Assembly (NCBI GenBank): GCA_025057315.1
Contig: JANWXW010000163.1
Location: forward strand, 16,021-80,020
Source of the DNA: Myxococcota bacterium
GTDB lineage: Bacteria; Myxococcota_A; Polyangia; Palsa-1104; JAEUJZ01
Length of the DNA: 64,000 bases
Direction of reading: 5' to 3'
The notes beneath the pieces are model-generated. The model saw only the letters and a program-made list of their open reading frames with translations, did no database searches and was not told the origin of the DNA. Within the stretch, counting starts at the first letter, position 1, and every line of letters begins with the position of its first letter. This document shows positions 1 through 9,980 of this stretch, in pieces. The position numbers and the translations under genes were made by a program.

Positions 1-1449
1 CTCTGGACCGAGGGAGAGTTCGACGTCGAGTTCAAGAACATCCGGCGGCGGGACGTGATCGAGCTGTCGTCCCAGGGGCTGCTCATGGAGGGCATGCGCC
101 GCCTGGACGAGTGGAGTCGTCTCTGTGAACAGCTTCCGCCCTTGGAGTCCGTGCTCGAGGTCGACACGCACGCGCTGGCCGAACATCTGCACGAAGTTCC
201 CGATGAGGTGAACGGCGTCCTCCGGTTGTTCGATGGGCGGCGCACGATCCTGGATGTGGTGGATGATTGTGAGTTCGGCGACCTGGAGGCCCTGGGGATC
301 ATCGCGAAGCTCTACTTCGACGGCCTGATTGTGCTTCCACCAGGCCTTCCTCCCAGACGGCAGGAGGAGCCCCGGCCGGTGGAGCCCGTGCCCGAGATCA
401 CGGTGGAGGAAGAGGCAGACTCCACGCCCTTGGTGAATCGGGGCACCGGGAGCGCCCGCACTGCGGACGCGGGCAATGTCATCCGGTTCCCGTCTACGCG
501 GGTTGCAGCCGGTGCTCCTGCCAGCTGGGAAGCACAGGTCTGGCCCACGACACGGGCCGGGCCTGGTGGCTGGCAGATGCCGCAGGTCGCCCCCAACGAC
601 ATGCTCCAGCCCGTGGCAGGGGAGACGAACTATATCCCCCGGCCGGAGCCCATTGTCCCGATCCAGCCGCCCGTCATCATCCAGCGCGAGGCCCTTCATG
701 CGGCCTCGCCGCAGGAGACCAATGCCCCTGCAGCCGTGGACGAGGACCCCGAGAAGACCGAGCGCATCGAGCTGGCACCCCCCAACCAGAAGACGCATCG
801 GCCGGTGTTGCCCTATGTCCTGTTCACCGCTCTGGTCTCTGCCAGCCTAGCGCTCGGCCTGCTGATCCTTGTAGAAGGAGGGCGGCTACACAGACGGGGC
901 CACACCCCGGAGGGGGGGCAGCCAGCTCATCTCCCGGCGGAAGCGGGAATGGCGAGCGCCGGCGCCTCTTCGGTGGGGGCGCCGCCACGAGCCAAGCCCC
1001 CGCCCTTGCTGCACCGGATGGACCTGGCTATGTCTCCCCAGGATGTCGGCAAGGAGGCGCCTCCATCCGCACCACCCCTCCAGGGCCACGAACCCAGCTC
1101 CGACGTCTTGGTGGAACAGGCCCGCACGGCCTATCGCCACGGGTCCCTCCGGCGTAGCAACCAGCTCCTGGCCCGGGTTCTTGCACAGAGTCCCGACCGG
1201 GCCGATGCCCTCGCCCTTCAAGCCCTCATTGCTCTAGGAGAGGGCAAAGAGGCCCGTGCCGCGGACCTGGCACGGAGGGCCCTGGCCATTGACGACCGCG
1301 TGGCCGAAGCACACCTGGTGCTCGGCACCGTGGACCAGGCCAACGAACGCCTCGCTGGCGCCCGCGAGCACTATGAGCGGTACCTGAGCTTGGCGCCGCG
1401 GGGCGAGATGGCCGATGAGGTGCGTGCTGTCCTGCGGCGCCTGCCCTGA
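1..1449 (+). CDS. DUF4388 domain protein with membrane segment and C-terminal TPRs (5' truncated)
   Basis: The reading frame is open from base 1, so the gene begins before the window; 482 codons are visible. The first ~47 residues (GEFDVEFKNI... then SSQGLLMEGMRRLDEW) have the look of the end of a DUF4388 (PATAN-type) domain. A short DEVNRVLRLFDGRRT-like module follows. The middle is Pro-rich and low complexity. One hydrophobic helix lies near nt 805-875. The C-terminal ~110 residues form TPR-like helices. DUF4388 proteins are common in Myxococcota signalling and social-motility gene sets, but no specific role can be given. It ends 2 bp before tsaD, so the two may be cotranscribed. Confidence 0.8.
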   Translation, partial: LWTEGEFDVEFKNIRRRDVIELSSQGLLMEGMRRLDEWSRLCEQLPPLESVLEVDTHALAEHLHEVPDEVNGVLRLFDGRRTILDVVDDCEFGDLEALGIIAKLYFDGLIVLPPGLPPRRQEEPRPVEPVPEITVEEEADSTPLVNRGTGSARTADAGNVIRFPSTRVAAGAPASWEAQVWPTTRAGPGGWQMPQVAPNDMLQPVAGETNYIPRPEPIVPIQPPVIIQREALHAASPQETNAPAAVDEDPEKTERIELAPPNQKTHRPVLPYVLFTALVSASLALGLLILVEGGRLHRRGHTPEGGQPAHLPAEAGMASAGASSVGAPPRAKPPPLLHRMDLAMSPQDVGKEAPPSAPPLQGHEPSSDVLVEQARTAYRHGSLRRSNQLLARVLAQSPDRADALALQALIALGEGKEARAADLARRALAIDDRVAEAHLVLGTVDQANERLAGAREHYERYLSLAPRGEMADEVRAVLRRLP

Positions 1450-1451
1450 CC

Positions 1452-2489
1452 ATGCGCATCCTGTCCCTAGAATCGTCCTGTGACGAGACCGCTTGCGCCG
1501 TCGTGGAGCCGAACCAGGACGGGACGGTGCGTGTGCTGTCGGATGTGGTGTCGTCCCAGGCGGGTATGCACGGGCGCTTCGGCGGCGTTGTGCCGGAGAT
1601 TGCATCGAGACACCATCTGCTCAATATTATTCCGGTGCTGGAGCGCGCCCTCGCCGATGCAGGGGTGGGCTTGGACCGAATCGATGGCGTGGCCGTGACG
1701 CGGGGGCCTGGGCTGGTGGGGGCCCTGCTGGTGGCATTGCAGGCGGGCAAGGCGATCGCCTATGCACGTGGGCTGCCGCTGGTCGGCGTCCACCACCTGG
1801 AGGGCCACCTGCTGGCCGCATTCCTCCGGGCTCCCGGAGAGAACGACCCGCCCCCGCCCTTTCCCCACCTCGGCCTGCTTGTGTCCGGTGGGCACAGCTG
1901 CCTGGTCCGTGTCGAGGACTTCGGCAGATACCAGGTGCTCGGTACGACCCGCGACGACGCGGCGGGCGAGGCCTTTGATAAGGTCGCCAAGCTCCTGGGC
2001 CTTGGCTATCCCGGCGGACCTGCCATCGACCAGCTGGCCGGACAGGGCTCCCCCACCGCGTTTCGGCTGCCGCGTGCCATGCGCGGCCCCCGGGCCGGGC
2101 TGGACTTCAGCTTCAGCGGCCTCAAGACCGCCATGGCCGCCCACCTTGCGGCCGGTCCCCCGCAGGACAAAAAGCGGCTGGCCGATCTCTGTGCCTCCTT
2201 CCAGGCGGCCGTGGTGGAGCAGCTGGTGCGCAAGACCGAGCTGGCGCTGACACGTAAGGCCGAAACACCGGAGCGTGCGCTGGTGCTCTCCGGGGGGGTG
2301 GCCTGCAACCGGGGCCTGCGCGCTGCCCTGCGCGACCTGGCGAATCGGCGGGGCCTGCCCTTCTTTGTGGCGCCGCCGCGGTGGTGCACGGACAACGCAG
2401 CCATGATCGGCTGTGCAGGCTATCATCGTCTGCGACGCGGCGAGCGCGCCGACTGGACCCTCAATGCCGCTGCCAGCCTTCCCCTATGA
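1452..2489 (+). CDS. tsaD: tRNA N6-adenosine threonylcarbamoyltransferase TsaD
   Basis: The enzyme transfers the threonylcarbamoyl group from TC-AMP to A37 of ANN-decoding tRNAs (t6A), working with TsaB and TsaE in the cytoplasm. The 345-residue length is typical. The ASKHA-fold N-terminus MRILSLESSCDET is present, as are the metal-binding H114/H115 and the HLEGH motif (to H119). GGVACNRGLR and the C-terminal CTDNAAMIG motif, which supplies an Asp metal ligand, are also visible. It starts with ATG 2 bp after the preceding stop, and its 3' end overlaps the likely start of rsmA by 26 nt, suggesting one translation-coupled unit tsaD-rsmA-mutM. Nothing looks damaged. Confidence 0.97.
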   Translation: MRILSLESSCDETACAVVEPNQDGTVRVLSDVVSSQAGMHGRFGGVVPEIASRHHLLNIIPVLERALADAGVGLDRIDGVAVTRGPGLVGALLVALQAGKAIAYARGLPLVGVHHLEGHLLAAFLRAPGENDPPPPFPHLGLLVSGGHSCLVRVEDFGRYQVLGTTRDDAAGEAFDKVAKLLGLGYPGGPAIDQLAGQGSPTAFRLPRAMRGPRAGLDFSFSGLKTAMAAHLAAGPPQDKKRLADLCASFQAAVVEQLVRKTELALTRKAETPERALVLSGGVACNRGLRAALRDLANRRGLPFFVAPPRWCTDNAAMIGCAGYHRLRRGERADWTLNAAASLPL

Positions 2490-3345
2490 GCTGCTGCCAG
2501 CCCGTGCCGCCGTGCGCGCACGACTGGACCGGTACGGGCTGCGCGCCAAGAAAGCGTGGGGGCAGAACTTCCTCGTCGACGAGCATGCGCACCAGGCGGT
2601 GGTCGCTGCGGCGGAGCTGCACCCTGCAGACCTGGTGGTCGAGATCGGAGCCGGTTTGGGCACCCTGACCGAGCGGCTGCTGCGAACCGGTGCGCAGGTG
2701 GTGGCCGTCGAGCGGGAGCGGGACATGTGCACGGTGCTCCGGGCAGAGCTGGGCCACGAGCCCCGCCTGCGGCTGTGCGAGCAGGACGCGCTGCAGCTCG
2801 ATGTGGCCCGCCTGGCGGAGGAGCACGGATCCCCGGTGGTGGTCGTGGGCAACCTGCCCTATTGCATCGCCTCCCCGCTGCTGTTTCACCTGCTGGCAGC
2901 CCGTGACGCCATCCACCATCTGGTGCTCATGCTCCAGCGAGAAGTGGCAGACCGTCTGCTCGCTCGGCCGGGAGACAACGCCTTCTCGGCCCTGTCGGCC
3001 CAGGTCCAGATCCTGTGCGAGGTTCGCCGGGTCTGCCAGGTGGGGGCAGGCAGCTTCGTGCCGGTCCCGCGGGTGGACTCCACCCTGGTGCGGCTGGACC
3101 CGCTGCCTTCTCCCCGAGTCCCTGTCAAAGACCTGCGGCGGTATGCGGAGGTGGTTCGCGCGGCCTTCGGCCAGCGACGCAAGACGCTGCGCAATGCGCT
3201 GGGTGCGGTGTTCGGACCGGCCGCTGCAGCCGCGCTGGACCGGGCGGGCATCGACCCCAGCCGCCGGGGCGAGACCCTCACCCTGGAGGAGTTCGCACGC
3301 CTGGCAGACCAGCTGCCCCCGCCTGCGGAGACGGGCCGTGCCTGA
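2464..3345 (+). CDS. rsmA: 16S rRNA (adenine1518/1519-N6)-dimethyltransferase RsmA/KsgA
   Basis: Dimethylates two adjacent adenines in the 3'-terminal hairpin of 16S rRNA during late 30S assembly, using SAM. I place the start at ATG 2464 (MPLPAFPYELL, 293 aa). An earlier ATG at 2413 lies deep inside tsaD and would add 17 residues with no family counterpart. Hallmarks are KKAWGQNFLVD (about 29-39), the SAM motif VVEIGAGLGTLT (58-69), and the catalytic NLPY (about 133-136). The FGQRRKTLRNAL motif is near the C-terminus. Its stop is embedded in the start region of mutM. Confidence 0.96.
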   Translation: MPLPAFPYELLPARAAVRARLDRYGLRAKKAWGQNFLVDEHAHQAVVAAAELHPADLVVEIGAGLGTLTERLLRTGAQVVAVERERDMCTVLRAELGHEPRLRLCEQDALQLDVARLAEEHGSPVVVVGNLPYCIASPLLFHLLAARDAIHHLVLMLQREVADRLLARPGDNAFSALSAQVQILCEVRRVCQVGAGSFVPVPRVDSTLVRLDPLPSPRVPVKDLRRYAEVVRAAFGQRRKTLRNALGAVFGPAAAAALDRAGIDPSRRGETLTLEEFARLADQLPPPAETGRA

Positions 3346-4159
3346 ACTGCCCGAGGTGGAGACCTTCGCCCGGAGCCTGCGGCCCTTTGTCGTCGGCCAG
3401 CAGATTGCCCACGCCTGGAGCAGTGGGCAGGGGTTGCGGGCCTCGCTGGATGCACGTGCCCTGCGGGCCCTGCAGGGCGTTCGCATCAAGGCCCTCGACC
3501 GGATGGGCAAGTACCTGCTGTTCCGCCTCTCAAATGGAAAGGTCCTTGTGGGTCACCTGGGCATGAGCGGCTGCTTCCTGCTGGCAGCTGGCAGCGCAGC
3601 GCTCCCGCCGCACACCCACCTGCGGCTGTCGTTCGCCGGGACCGATCTGGAGATGCGCTACGTAGACCCACGGCGCTTTGGCTCCATGCGCGTGCTGGCC
3701 GAGGCCCAGCTGGAGGCCTGCCTGGGCCTGGGCCCTGACCCCTTGGGACCGGCTTTCACCGTCGAGGCACTCCATGCTGCGCTGCATGCTTCCCGGCGCG
3801 ACCTAAAGAGCCTGCTGATGGACCAGAGGGTCGTGGCGGGGCTGGGCAACATCTATGCTGCGGAGGCGCTGTTCGTTGCCGGCCTGCGGCCCACGCGGCG
3901 CGGCATCACGCTCGGCCGCCGGCGGACCGAGCGGCTCCATGGAGCCATCCGCGCCGTGCTGGAGCAGGCCGTCTCCCACCGGGGCACCACCCTGTCGGAC
4001 CATGGCTACCTGGACGCGCTGGGCCGACCCGGCGACCACCAACACCACCTCTACGTCTATGGTCGTCAGGGGCTGCCGTGCCTTCGCTGTGGCGCCCCCA
4101 TCCGGCGTAGCGTGCAGGCGCAGCGCTCTACCTTCTACTGCCCGCAGTGCCAGCAGTAG
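3338..4159 (+). CDS. mutM: Formamidopyrimidine-DNA glycosylase MutM/Fpg
   Basis: Base-excision repair glycosylase/AP lyase for 8-oxoguanine and formamidopyrimidines. The start is GTG 3338, which overlaps the rsmA stop by 8 nt, because it gives the mandatory N-terminus P-E-L-P-E-V-E-T, where Pro2 is the catalytic nucleophile and Glu3 the acid. The protein is 273 aa, the usual size. Other signatures are KYLLF (beta-hairpin lysine region), the helix-two-turn-helix DQRVVAGLGNIYAAEAL, and the C-terminal CX2C...CX2C zinc finger (CLRC and CPQC). The long open frame upstream of 3338 is a shadow of rsmA. Confidence 0.96.
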   Translation: MPELPEVETFARSLRPFVVGQQIAHAWSSGQGLRASLDARALRALQGVRIKALDRMGKYLLFRLSNGKVLVGHLGMSGCFLLAAGSAALPPHTHLRLSFAGTDLEMRYVDPRRFGSMRVLAEAQLEACLGLGPDPLGPAFTVEALHAALHASRRDLKSLLMDQRVVAGLGNIYAAEALFVAGLRPTRRGITLGRRRTERLHGAIRAVLEQAVSHRGTTLSDHGYLDALGRPGDHQHHLYVYGRQGLPCLRCGAPIRRSVQAQRSTFYCPQCQQ

Positions 4160-4216
4160 GCCGCACAGAACCGGCTATATAGAAAATAGATCTTAGAAAA
4201 TAGAAAAGTTAGATCC

Positions 4217-4233
4217 AGCAGAGGTCCTCTGCT
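4217..4233. repeat. 17-nt palindrome before a small membrane gene
   Basis: Arms AGCAGAGG and CCTCTGCT flank a single T, a perfect 8-bp inverted repeat. It sits in the AT-rich 85-bp gap between mutM and the next gene, 12 nt before that gene's GTG. There is no U-run, so it is not a standard terminator; it could be an operator half-site pair or a chance palindrome. A short direct repeat (TAGAAAATAG twice, about 4179-4204) lies just upstream. Confidence 0.3.
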
Positions 4234-4244
4234 AGGGTGGGAGC

Positions 4245-4490
4245 GTGTTTCGGCTGGTGCGACTGCTGATGTCCTGCTTGCTGCTGGGGGGCGTGATCTG
4301 GTTCGCTACGACGGTGCCGCTAGGGAAGTGGACGCTGTGGGGGCACCTGGTGCGCATCGCCCGCACCCCGGAGGCCAGGGAACTCGCCTCGGGCGCCCGC
4401 GATACGGCCCGCGAGGTGGCACGTCGGGTGAAACAGGAGCTCGATGCCACCCCGAGCAACGGCCCGGCCCCCTCCCGCCCGCATCCCTGA
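4245..4490 (+). CDS. Small single-span membrane protein, function unknown
   Basis: 81 residues starting at GTG 4245, with a GGGTGGGAG stretch just upstream as a possible ribosome site. Residues ~3-24 (LVRLLMSCLLLGGVIWFATTV) are a signal anchor or membrane span. The rest is a charged amphipathic helix (RELASGARDTAREVARRVKQELD) ending in a Pro-rich tail. This single-span plus charged-helix layout is common among uncharacterised Myxococcota small proteins; I do not recognise a named family. Codon pattern and size make it believable but not certain. Confidence 0.55.
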   Translation: MFRLVRLLMSCLLLGGVIWFATTVPLGKWTLWGHLVRIARTPEARELASGARDTAREVARRVKQELDATPSNGPAPSRPHP

Positions 4491-4544
4491 GTCCCCTTGG
4501 CCGATGGGTCCCGGGCGGCCTTGCTTGACGCCGGCCGGACTGCG

Positions 4545-4600
4545 CCACGGCCTCAATGGCCCCTGCCACGGCCTCAATGGTTCCTGCCACGGGCCCCATG
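4545..4600. repeat. Tandem repeat, 21-bp unit, ~2.6 copies
   Basis: The unit CCACGGCCTCAATGGCCCCTG is followed by a copy with two changes and then a shorter diverged copy. It lies in the 156-bp convergent gap between the small membrane protein and the KAS III-like gene. It does not fold into an obvious terminator. Confidence 0.5.
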
Positions 4601-4646
4601 CCGCCTACCCACGGCCCCCCTGGCCCTTGGCCAGCGCAGACCGGGC

Positions 4647-5753
4647 TCAGAAGCGCATCGCTGCGGCGCCATACACGTTGCCGGTGGCCGGCCCAAACAG
4701 CAGCAGCTTCGTGCCGGGCCGCAGCCGCCCCTGCTTGCGCGCGGCGCACATGGAGGCCGCGATGGAGCACGAGTTGATGCTGGCGTACTCCTCAAACGTA
4801 TGGAAGGCGATGCCGTCCGGCAGCCCGAGCACATCCTCCATAAAGGCCGAGAACCATGCCAGCGGCTGGTGCGACAGGAACAGCTCGACCTCCTCCAGCT
4901 TGATCTCGAGCCGCCGCAGGACCTCGGTGCACACGATGCGTGCATGCTCGGCGATGCCGCTCATGACCTCCCGCTGCAGCGCCTCGTCGTGGTAGACGAG
5001 CAGGCGCTCCTGGGAGGGCTCCCAGTAGCGGCGCGGCGGGGCCTCGGCTGGGGTCATCCAGCGAAGCTGGAAGGAGTCATGCAGACGCCCGTCCGTACGC
5101 CAGGCAAAGGTCATCTGCGCACCGGGCCGGCGGCCCATGACAAAGGCGCTGGCCATGTCTCCGTCCAGGACCGCGGCCGAGGTCCCGGGGTTGCTGGTGC
5201 GCGAGTAGGCCACCGACTGCACGCACAGGGCGTGCCGCACCTGCCCGCTGTGAATGAGCGCCGCCGCGACGTTGGCCTGGGAGATGACCGAGTTGCACAG
5301 GCTGTCCACCTCCCAGGAGGCAGCGTTGCGGATGCCGAGCTGCTCGGCGATCAGGCCAGCGTTTTTGGGCTGGGGCACATCGGGCAGATAGGACTGGACC
5401 AGGAGCAGGTCCACCTCGCTCGGTTGCAGCCCCGCATCCGCCAGGGCCTTGCGCGCCGCGTCGGCCTCCGCCTCGGAGGCCTTGAGATGGTCGGGAAAAC
5501 GCCGCCGGCGCACGGTGCCACGGTAGCCATCGGCAAAGCTGCGCTCGATGGCGGCAATGGTGCGCGCGTGCTGGCGCGGGTCGAGCACGAGCCCAGCGAT
5601 CCGCACCGTGCCATCGTCCCCACGGATGCCGCGGAACGGCTCCCGGGCCTGTGCGCGGCGCAGGTAGTCGGGCCCAAAGAAGTCGTTGGTGATCACCTCG
5701 CCGTCCCACAGACCGACGCCGAGGATGCCAATGTCTCGATAGATTGCGCTCAT
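4647..5753 (-). CDS. 3-oxoacyl-ACP synthase III (KAS III)-like thiolase-fold enzyme
   Basis: 368 aa with the thiolase fold of FabH-type enzymes, which condense an acyl thioester with a malonyl or other nucleophile. The triad is visible: Cys153 in VDSLCNSV, His295 in LSHQPLAW, and Asn327 in YASINSCSIAAS. The C-terminal GPATGNVYGAAAMRF matches the family's GFGAG region only loosely. It is longer and more diverged than housekeeping FabH (~320 aa), with an unusual N-terminal ~90 residues, so a specialised ketosynthase is more likely than fatty-acid initiation. It is the last gene of a four-gene operon, 28 bp after the ThDP gene, and has an AAGGA ribosome site. The substrate is unknown. Confidence 0.8.
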   Translation of the reverse strand: MSAIYRDIGILGVGLWDGEVITNDFFGPDYLRRAQAREPFRGIRGDDGTVRIAGLVLDPRQHARTIAAIERSFADGYRGTVRRRRFPDHLKASEAEADAARKALADAGLQPSEVDLLLVQSYLPDVPQPKNAGLIAEQLGIRNAASWEVDSLCNSVISQANVAAALIHSGQVRHALCVQSVAYSRTSNPGTSAAVLDGDMASAFVMGRRPGAQMTFAWRTDGRLHDSFQLRWMTPAEAPPRRYWEPSQERLLVYHDEALQREVMSGIAEHARIVCTEVLRRLEIKLEEVELFLSHQPLAWFSAFMEDVLGLPDGIAFHTFEEYASINSCSIAASMCAARKQGRLRPGTKLLLFGPATGNVYGAAAMRF

Positions 5754-5781
5754 GGTTGGTCCTTTCTAGCGGGGGCTCACG

Positions 5782-7605
5782 CTAGCCGAGCTTGCCCATC
5801 TCCCTTAAGGACTCCACCCGGCCATTGTTGCTGATGCGCAAACCCGCATCGTGACGGATGTCGAGCACGGCCGGCATGTTGTCCCGGGTCAGCTCGACCA
5901 GCAGGTCGTGGGTGATTTGGCCTGGGCGGTCCACCTGCTCGCCGCGGGCGCCCAGCGCACGCGCCCACGCGGCAAAGTCCACCTGCGGGGTCTCCCATGT
6001 GGCCTCGCGGCTGTAGAGCATGCGATAGCCGTGGTAGACCATGTTGTAGCGGGCGTCGTTGAACACGGCATACACGATGGGCAGCCGGAGCTTGAGCGCC
6101 ACCAGCAGCTCCATGCCGGCCATTTGCATCCCGCCGTCGCCGCAGATGCAGACCACGCGCCGCGTCGGGTCCCCCAGGGCCAGCCCGATGGCCGAAGAAA
6201 TGCCCGAGCCCATCGAGCCCAGCCCCTGGTGCACGATGAAGCGGCGCTGCTCGGTGGCCGTCAGGTAGTGCAGGGCGAACAGGGTGTGCTCGCCGATGTC
6301 GGTGACGAACGTCCCGCGGGGGCCCAGCGCCCGCTGCAGGTCCGACAGCGCCCGATGCGCCGCCAACGGCATGGAGGTGTCCAGGGCAAACTCGGGCACA
6401 TTGAAGGCCGACCCGGTGCACACCTGCCGCAGCAGGGCCTGGCCGTCCCGCGGCCAGCCGGACTCTAGGTGGGTGCACAGCGCCGCGGCGAACCGCCCCA
6501 CGTCAAAGGCCGCGCCGATCGCGGTCGGCACGTTGCGCCCAAAGACGGACGGATCCGTATCGACGTGGATGAGCGTGCCTCCGGGGCCCACCGGGGGCGT
6601 GCCGGCGATGCTCATGTCGTCCAGATCGGTGCCCAGAACCAGCGTCACATCGGGCTCCGCGGCCGTATACTGCCGCGCCCATACCGACGAGCCGGCCCCG
6701 CCGGTGCGCAGGCACAAGGGGTGCTCCTCAGACAGGATGCCCTTGGCCTGGGGCGTAGACAGGAAGGGAATGCCGGTCCGGTCCACCAGCTGCTGCACCC
6801 GCGCGGCGTCCTTGCGGCAGCCGGCCCCGATGACCAGCAGCGGCCGACGGGCCCGGTGTAGCTCCGCGGCGACGGTGCGCAGGAGGTTGCTGTCGGGCTC
6901 CGGCGGCTGGAAGCCCACTTCCAGCGGCGGCGCGTGCACCTGGGGCGAGCTGGTCCGCATGCCGGCCCGATCGATCGAGATCACCACCAGCGCGGGCCCG
7001 GGATGGTGCGGCTGGGTGGCCGCCCGCAACGCGGCGCATACCTGGCTGCTGGCGCTCTGCGCCTGGGCCACCCGCACGGCCGCCCGGGTGACGCCCTGGA
7101 GCATGTGCCGGATGTCGATGCCGTCCTCGCCGGTGTCTTGGAACATCTTGCGTCCCGTCGCCGCCCAGGGGACATCGCCGCACAGAATGAGCATCGGGAT
7201 CCGCTCCAGGTGCGCTGCCACGACGCCGGTCACGACGTTGGTTGCTCCCGGGCCCGCGGTTACCACCACCACCGGCACGCGGCCGCTGGCGCGGTGGTAG
7301 CCCATGGCAGCGAAGGTGCCGTAGGTCTCGTGCCGTGGCTCGATGAGGCGCGCCTTCGGGTGGGTGAGGATGGCGTCAAAGAGGGGGATGATGGGGCCGC
7401 CCGGCAAGCCAAAGTAGGTGTCCAGCCCCATGCTGCACAGCAGGTCCACGACGGCCTCGGCGGCCGTGCGCTGCGGGCTGTCCCGCGGGGAGGCCTCTAC
7501 CGGGGTCAGGGCAAAGGGCACGCGCGCCGTCGGCGGCATCGACCAGCTGTGCCAGTTGTGGGCGCTCAGCCGGTGGGGTCGGGGGGGAGTCTGGGTCTGG
7601 CTCAT
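5782..7605 (-). CDS. Thiamine-diphosphate-dependent acetolactate synthase-like enzyme
   Basis: 607 aa with the three-domain layout of the AHAS/pyruvate oxidase family. The Pyr domain has the activating Glu93 in EPRHETYGTFAAMG and the GGPIIPLFDA loop. A central Rossmann domain follows. The PP domain (about 440-590) has GDGGMQMAGMEL...NDARYNMV, the GDG...N Mg2+/ThDP motif, near 488-518. Such enzymes decarboxylate a 2-oxo acid and transfer the resulting acyl anion. No regulatory subunit gene lies alongside, and the partners (KAS III-like, KamA, RnfC-like) are not those of branched-chain amino-acid synthesis, so ilvB is not assigned. There is a strong GGGGGAGA ribosome site upstream of the ATG. 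Confidence 0.85.
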   Translation of the reverse strand: MSQTQTPPRPHRLSAHNWHSWSMPPTARVPFALTPVEASPRDSPQRTAAEAVVDLLCSMGLDTYFGLPGGPIIPLFDAILTHPKARLIEPRHETYGTFAAMGYHRASGRVPVVVVTAGPGATNVVTGVVAAHLERIPMLILCGDVPWAATGRKMFQDTGEDGIDIRHMLQGVTRAAVRVAQAQSASSQVCAALRAATQPHHPGPALVVISIDRAGMRTSSPQVHAPPLEVGFQPPEPDSNLLRTVAAELHRARRPLLVIGAGCRKDAARVQQLVDRTGIPFLSTPQAKGILSEEHPLCLRTGGAGSSVWARQYTAAEPDVTLVLGTDLDDMSIAGTPPVGPGGTLIHVDTDPSVFGRNVPTAIGAAFDVGRFAAALCTHLESGWPRDGQALLRQVCTGSAFNVPEFALDTSMPLAAHRALSDLQRALGPRGTFVTDIGEHTLFALHYLTATEQRRFIVHQGLGSMGSGISSAIGLALGDPTRRVVCICGDGGMQMAGMELLVALKLRLPIVYAVFNDARYNMVYHGYRMLYSREATWETPQVDFAAWARALGARGEQVDRPGQITHDLLVELTRDNMPAVLDIRHDAGLRISNNGRVESLREMGKLG

Positions 7606-7660
7606 GGCGATCGTCTCCCCCGATCTCTAGGCCCCGGGCTGGGCCGGGCAATGGGATCGG

Positions 7661-8724
7661 CTAGCGGTACTGGCTCAGGCCGAGCTGCTGCAGGAGACGG
7701 TCGCGGGGCAGGCGCACCGCTGGCCTGGCCGGGTGATCGCGCAGCGGCTGCCGGGGTGGCGAGGCGCCGGCGGAAGCAAGACGGGCGGACAGATGGCGCA
7801 GGATGCCGGCGGGGCCCACGGCTGCAGGGCAGACCAAATCGCAGGCGCCACAGCCGGTGCACAGCAGCGCCTCGGCGAGCGCAGGGTCAGCGCGGCCCTG
7901 GGCGAGCTGCGCCACGAGGTGGTGTGGCCGCAGAGATGTGCCGCGGGCGGCTTCAGGGCAGACGTCGCTGCACTGGCGGCAACCCAAGCAGGCCGTGCGC
8001 GCACGGGCCAGCCCCTCCGAGAGGGGACGGCGCGCTTGGCGGACCAGGGGATGGGCTGCCGATAGCACCAGCACCAGCGCCGTGCCCGCAGGGGGTGGCT
8101 CATCGCGCGCACACAGGGTCCCGCCCGGTGCGCCGCCGCACAGCGCAACCCAGTCCGCGACGAGCGCCCCGCCTGCGCGCCGCACCAGGTCGCGGACCGT
8201 CTCCCCGGGGGCAGTGCACATCGCCTGCGGCCGCCGCACCCCACCGGCCACGGTGCACACACGCCGCGGCGGCTCGCCGGACAGGGCCGCTGCAGCGCGA
8301 TCCAGCACCGCCGGCGAGGCCACCCAGGCCCGGCCAAACGCCCCGGGGATGTCCCGCTCGGGCTGCGATGGCCACGACGGCAATGCCCGATGGACCTCGA
8401 CGGCCATACCGGACACCAGCCGTGACAGCGTGCCGAGCGCAGCACCATCCGGCACGTAGAAGGCAGCCCGCGGCGCTGCGGCGGCCGTCCGGAGGGCAAG
8501 CAGCCCTGCCAGCACCCACGGCCCATGCTCGGTGGCAAGCACCTCGGCGCTGCGCGACAGCGGCGGATCGTCCGCCAGGTCCCCAACCACCAGCTGCAGA
8601 CGCCCGGGGCGCTCATCAATCCAGGCAGGAAGGGCGATTCCGGCCTCGGCCAGCTGCTTGCGAACCGCCAGGGCCCGCGCCGTGCCCTCCGGCCCGAGCC
8701 GGGCGGCGGTAGCGGGCGGCAGGG

Positions 8725-8734
<10 letters not shown>
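7661..8734 (-). CDS. RnfC-like iron-sulfur protein with two [4Fe-4S] motifs
   Basis: 357 aa. Two ferredoxin-type clusters are clear: CLGCRQCSDVCPEA from residue 249 and CTGCGACDLVCPAA from residue 292. The preceding part has a CTVAGGV/PGET/SLBB-like stretch (about 150-200) reminiscent of RnfC, PduS and NqrA-type soluble subunits. The N-terminal ~120 residues are poorly recognisable and the usual flavin/NADH Gly-rich loop is not obvious. It overlaps the end of kamA by 10 nt. Radical SAM enzymes need one-electron reduction, so it may feed electrons to KamA; PduS-like cofactor reduction is the alternative. The family call is firm for the Fe-S part only. Confidence 0.7.
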
Positions 8735-9936
<1,202 letters not shown>

Positions 9937-9980
9937 GGGCGTGTGCTAGCCCATCGGGGGCCCCCAAGTCAAACGGCCCC

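Noticed and set aside
5782..7605. Housekeeping acetolactate synthase IlvB
   Set aside because: No IlvN-type subunit or ilvC alongside; operon partners point to a different pathway.
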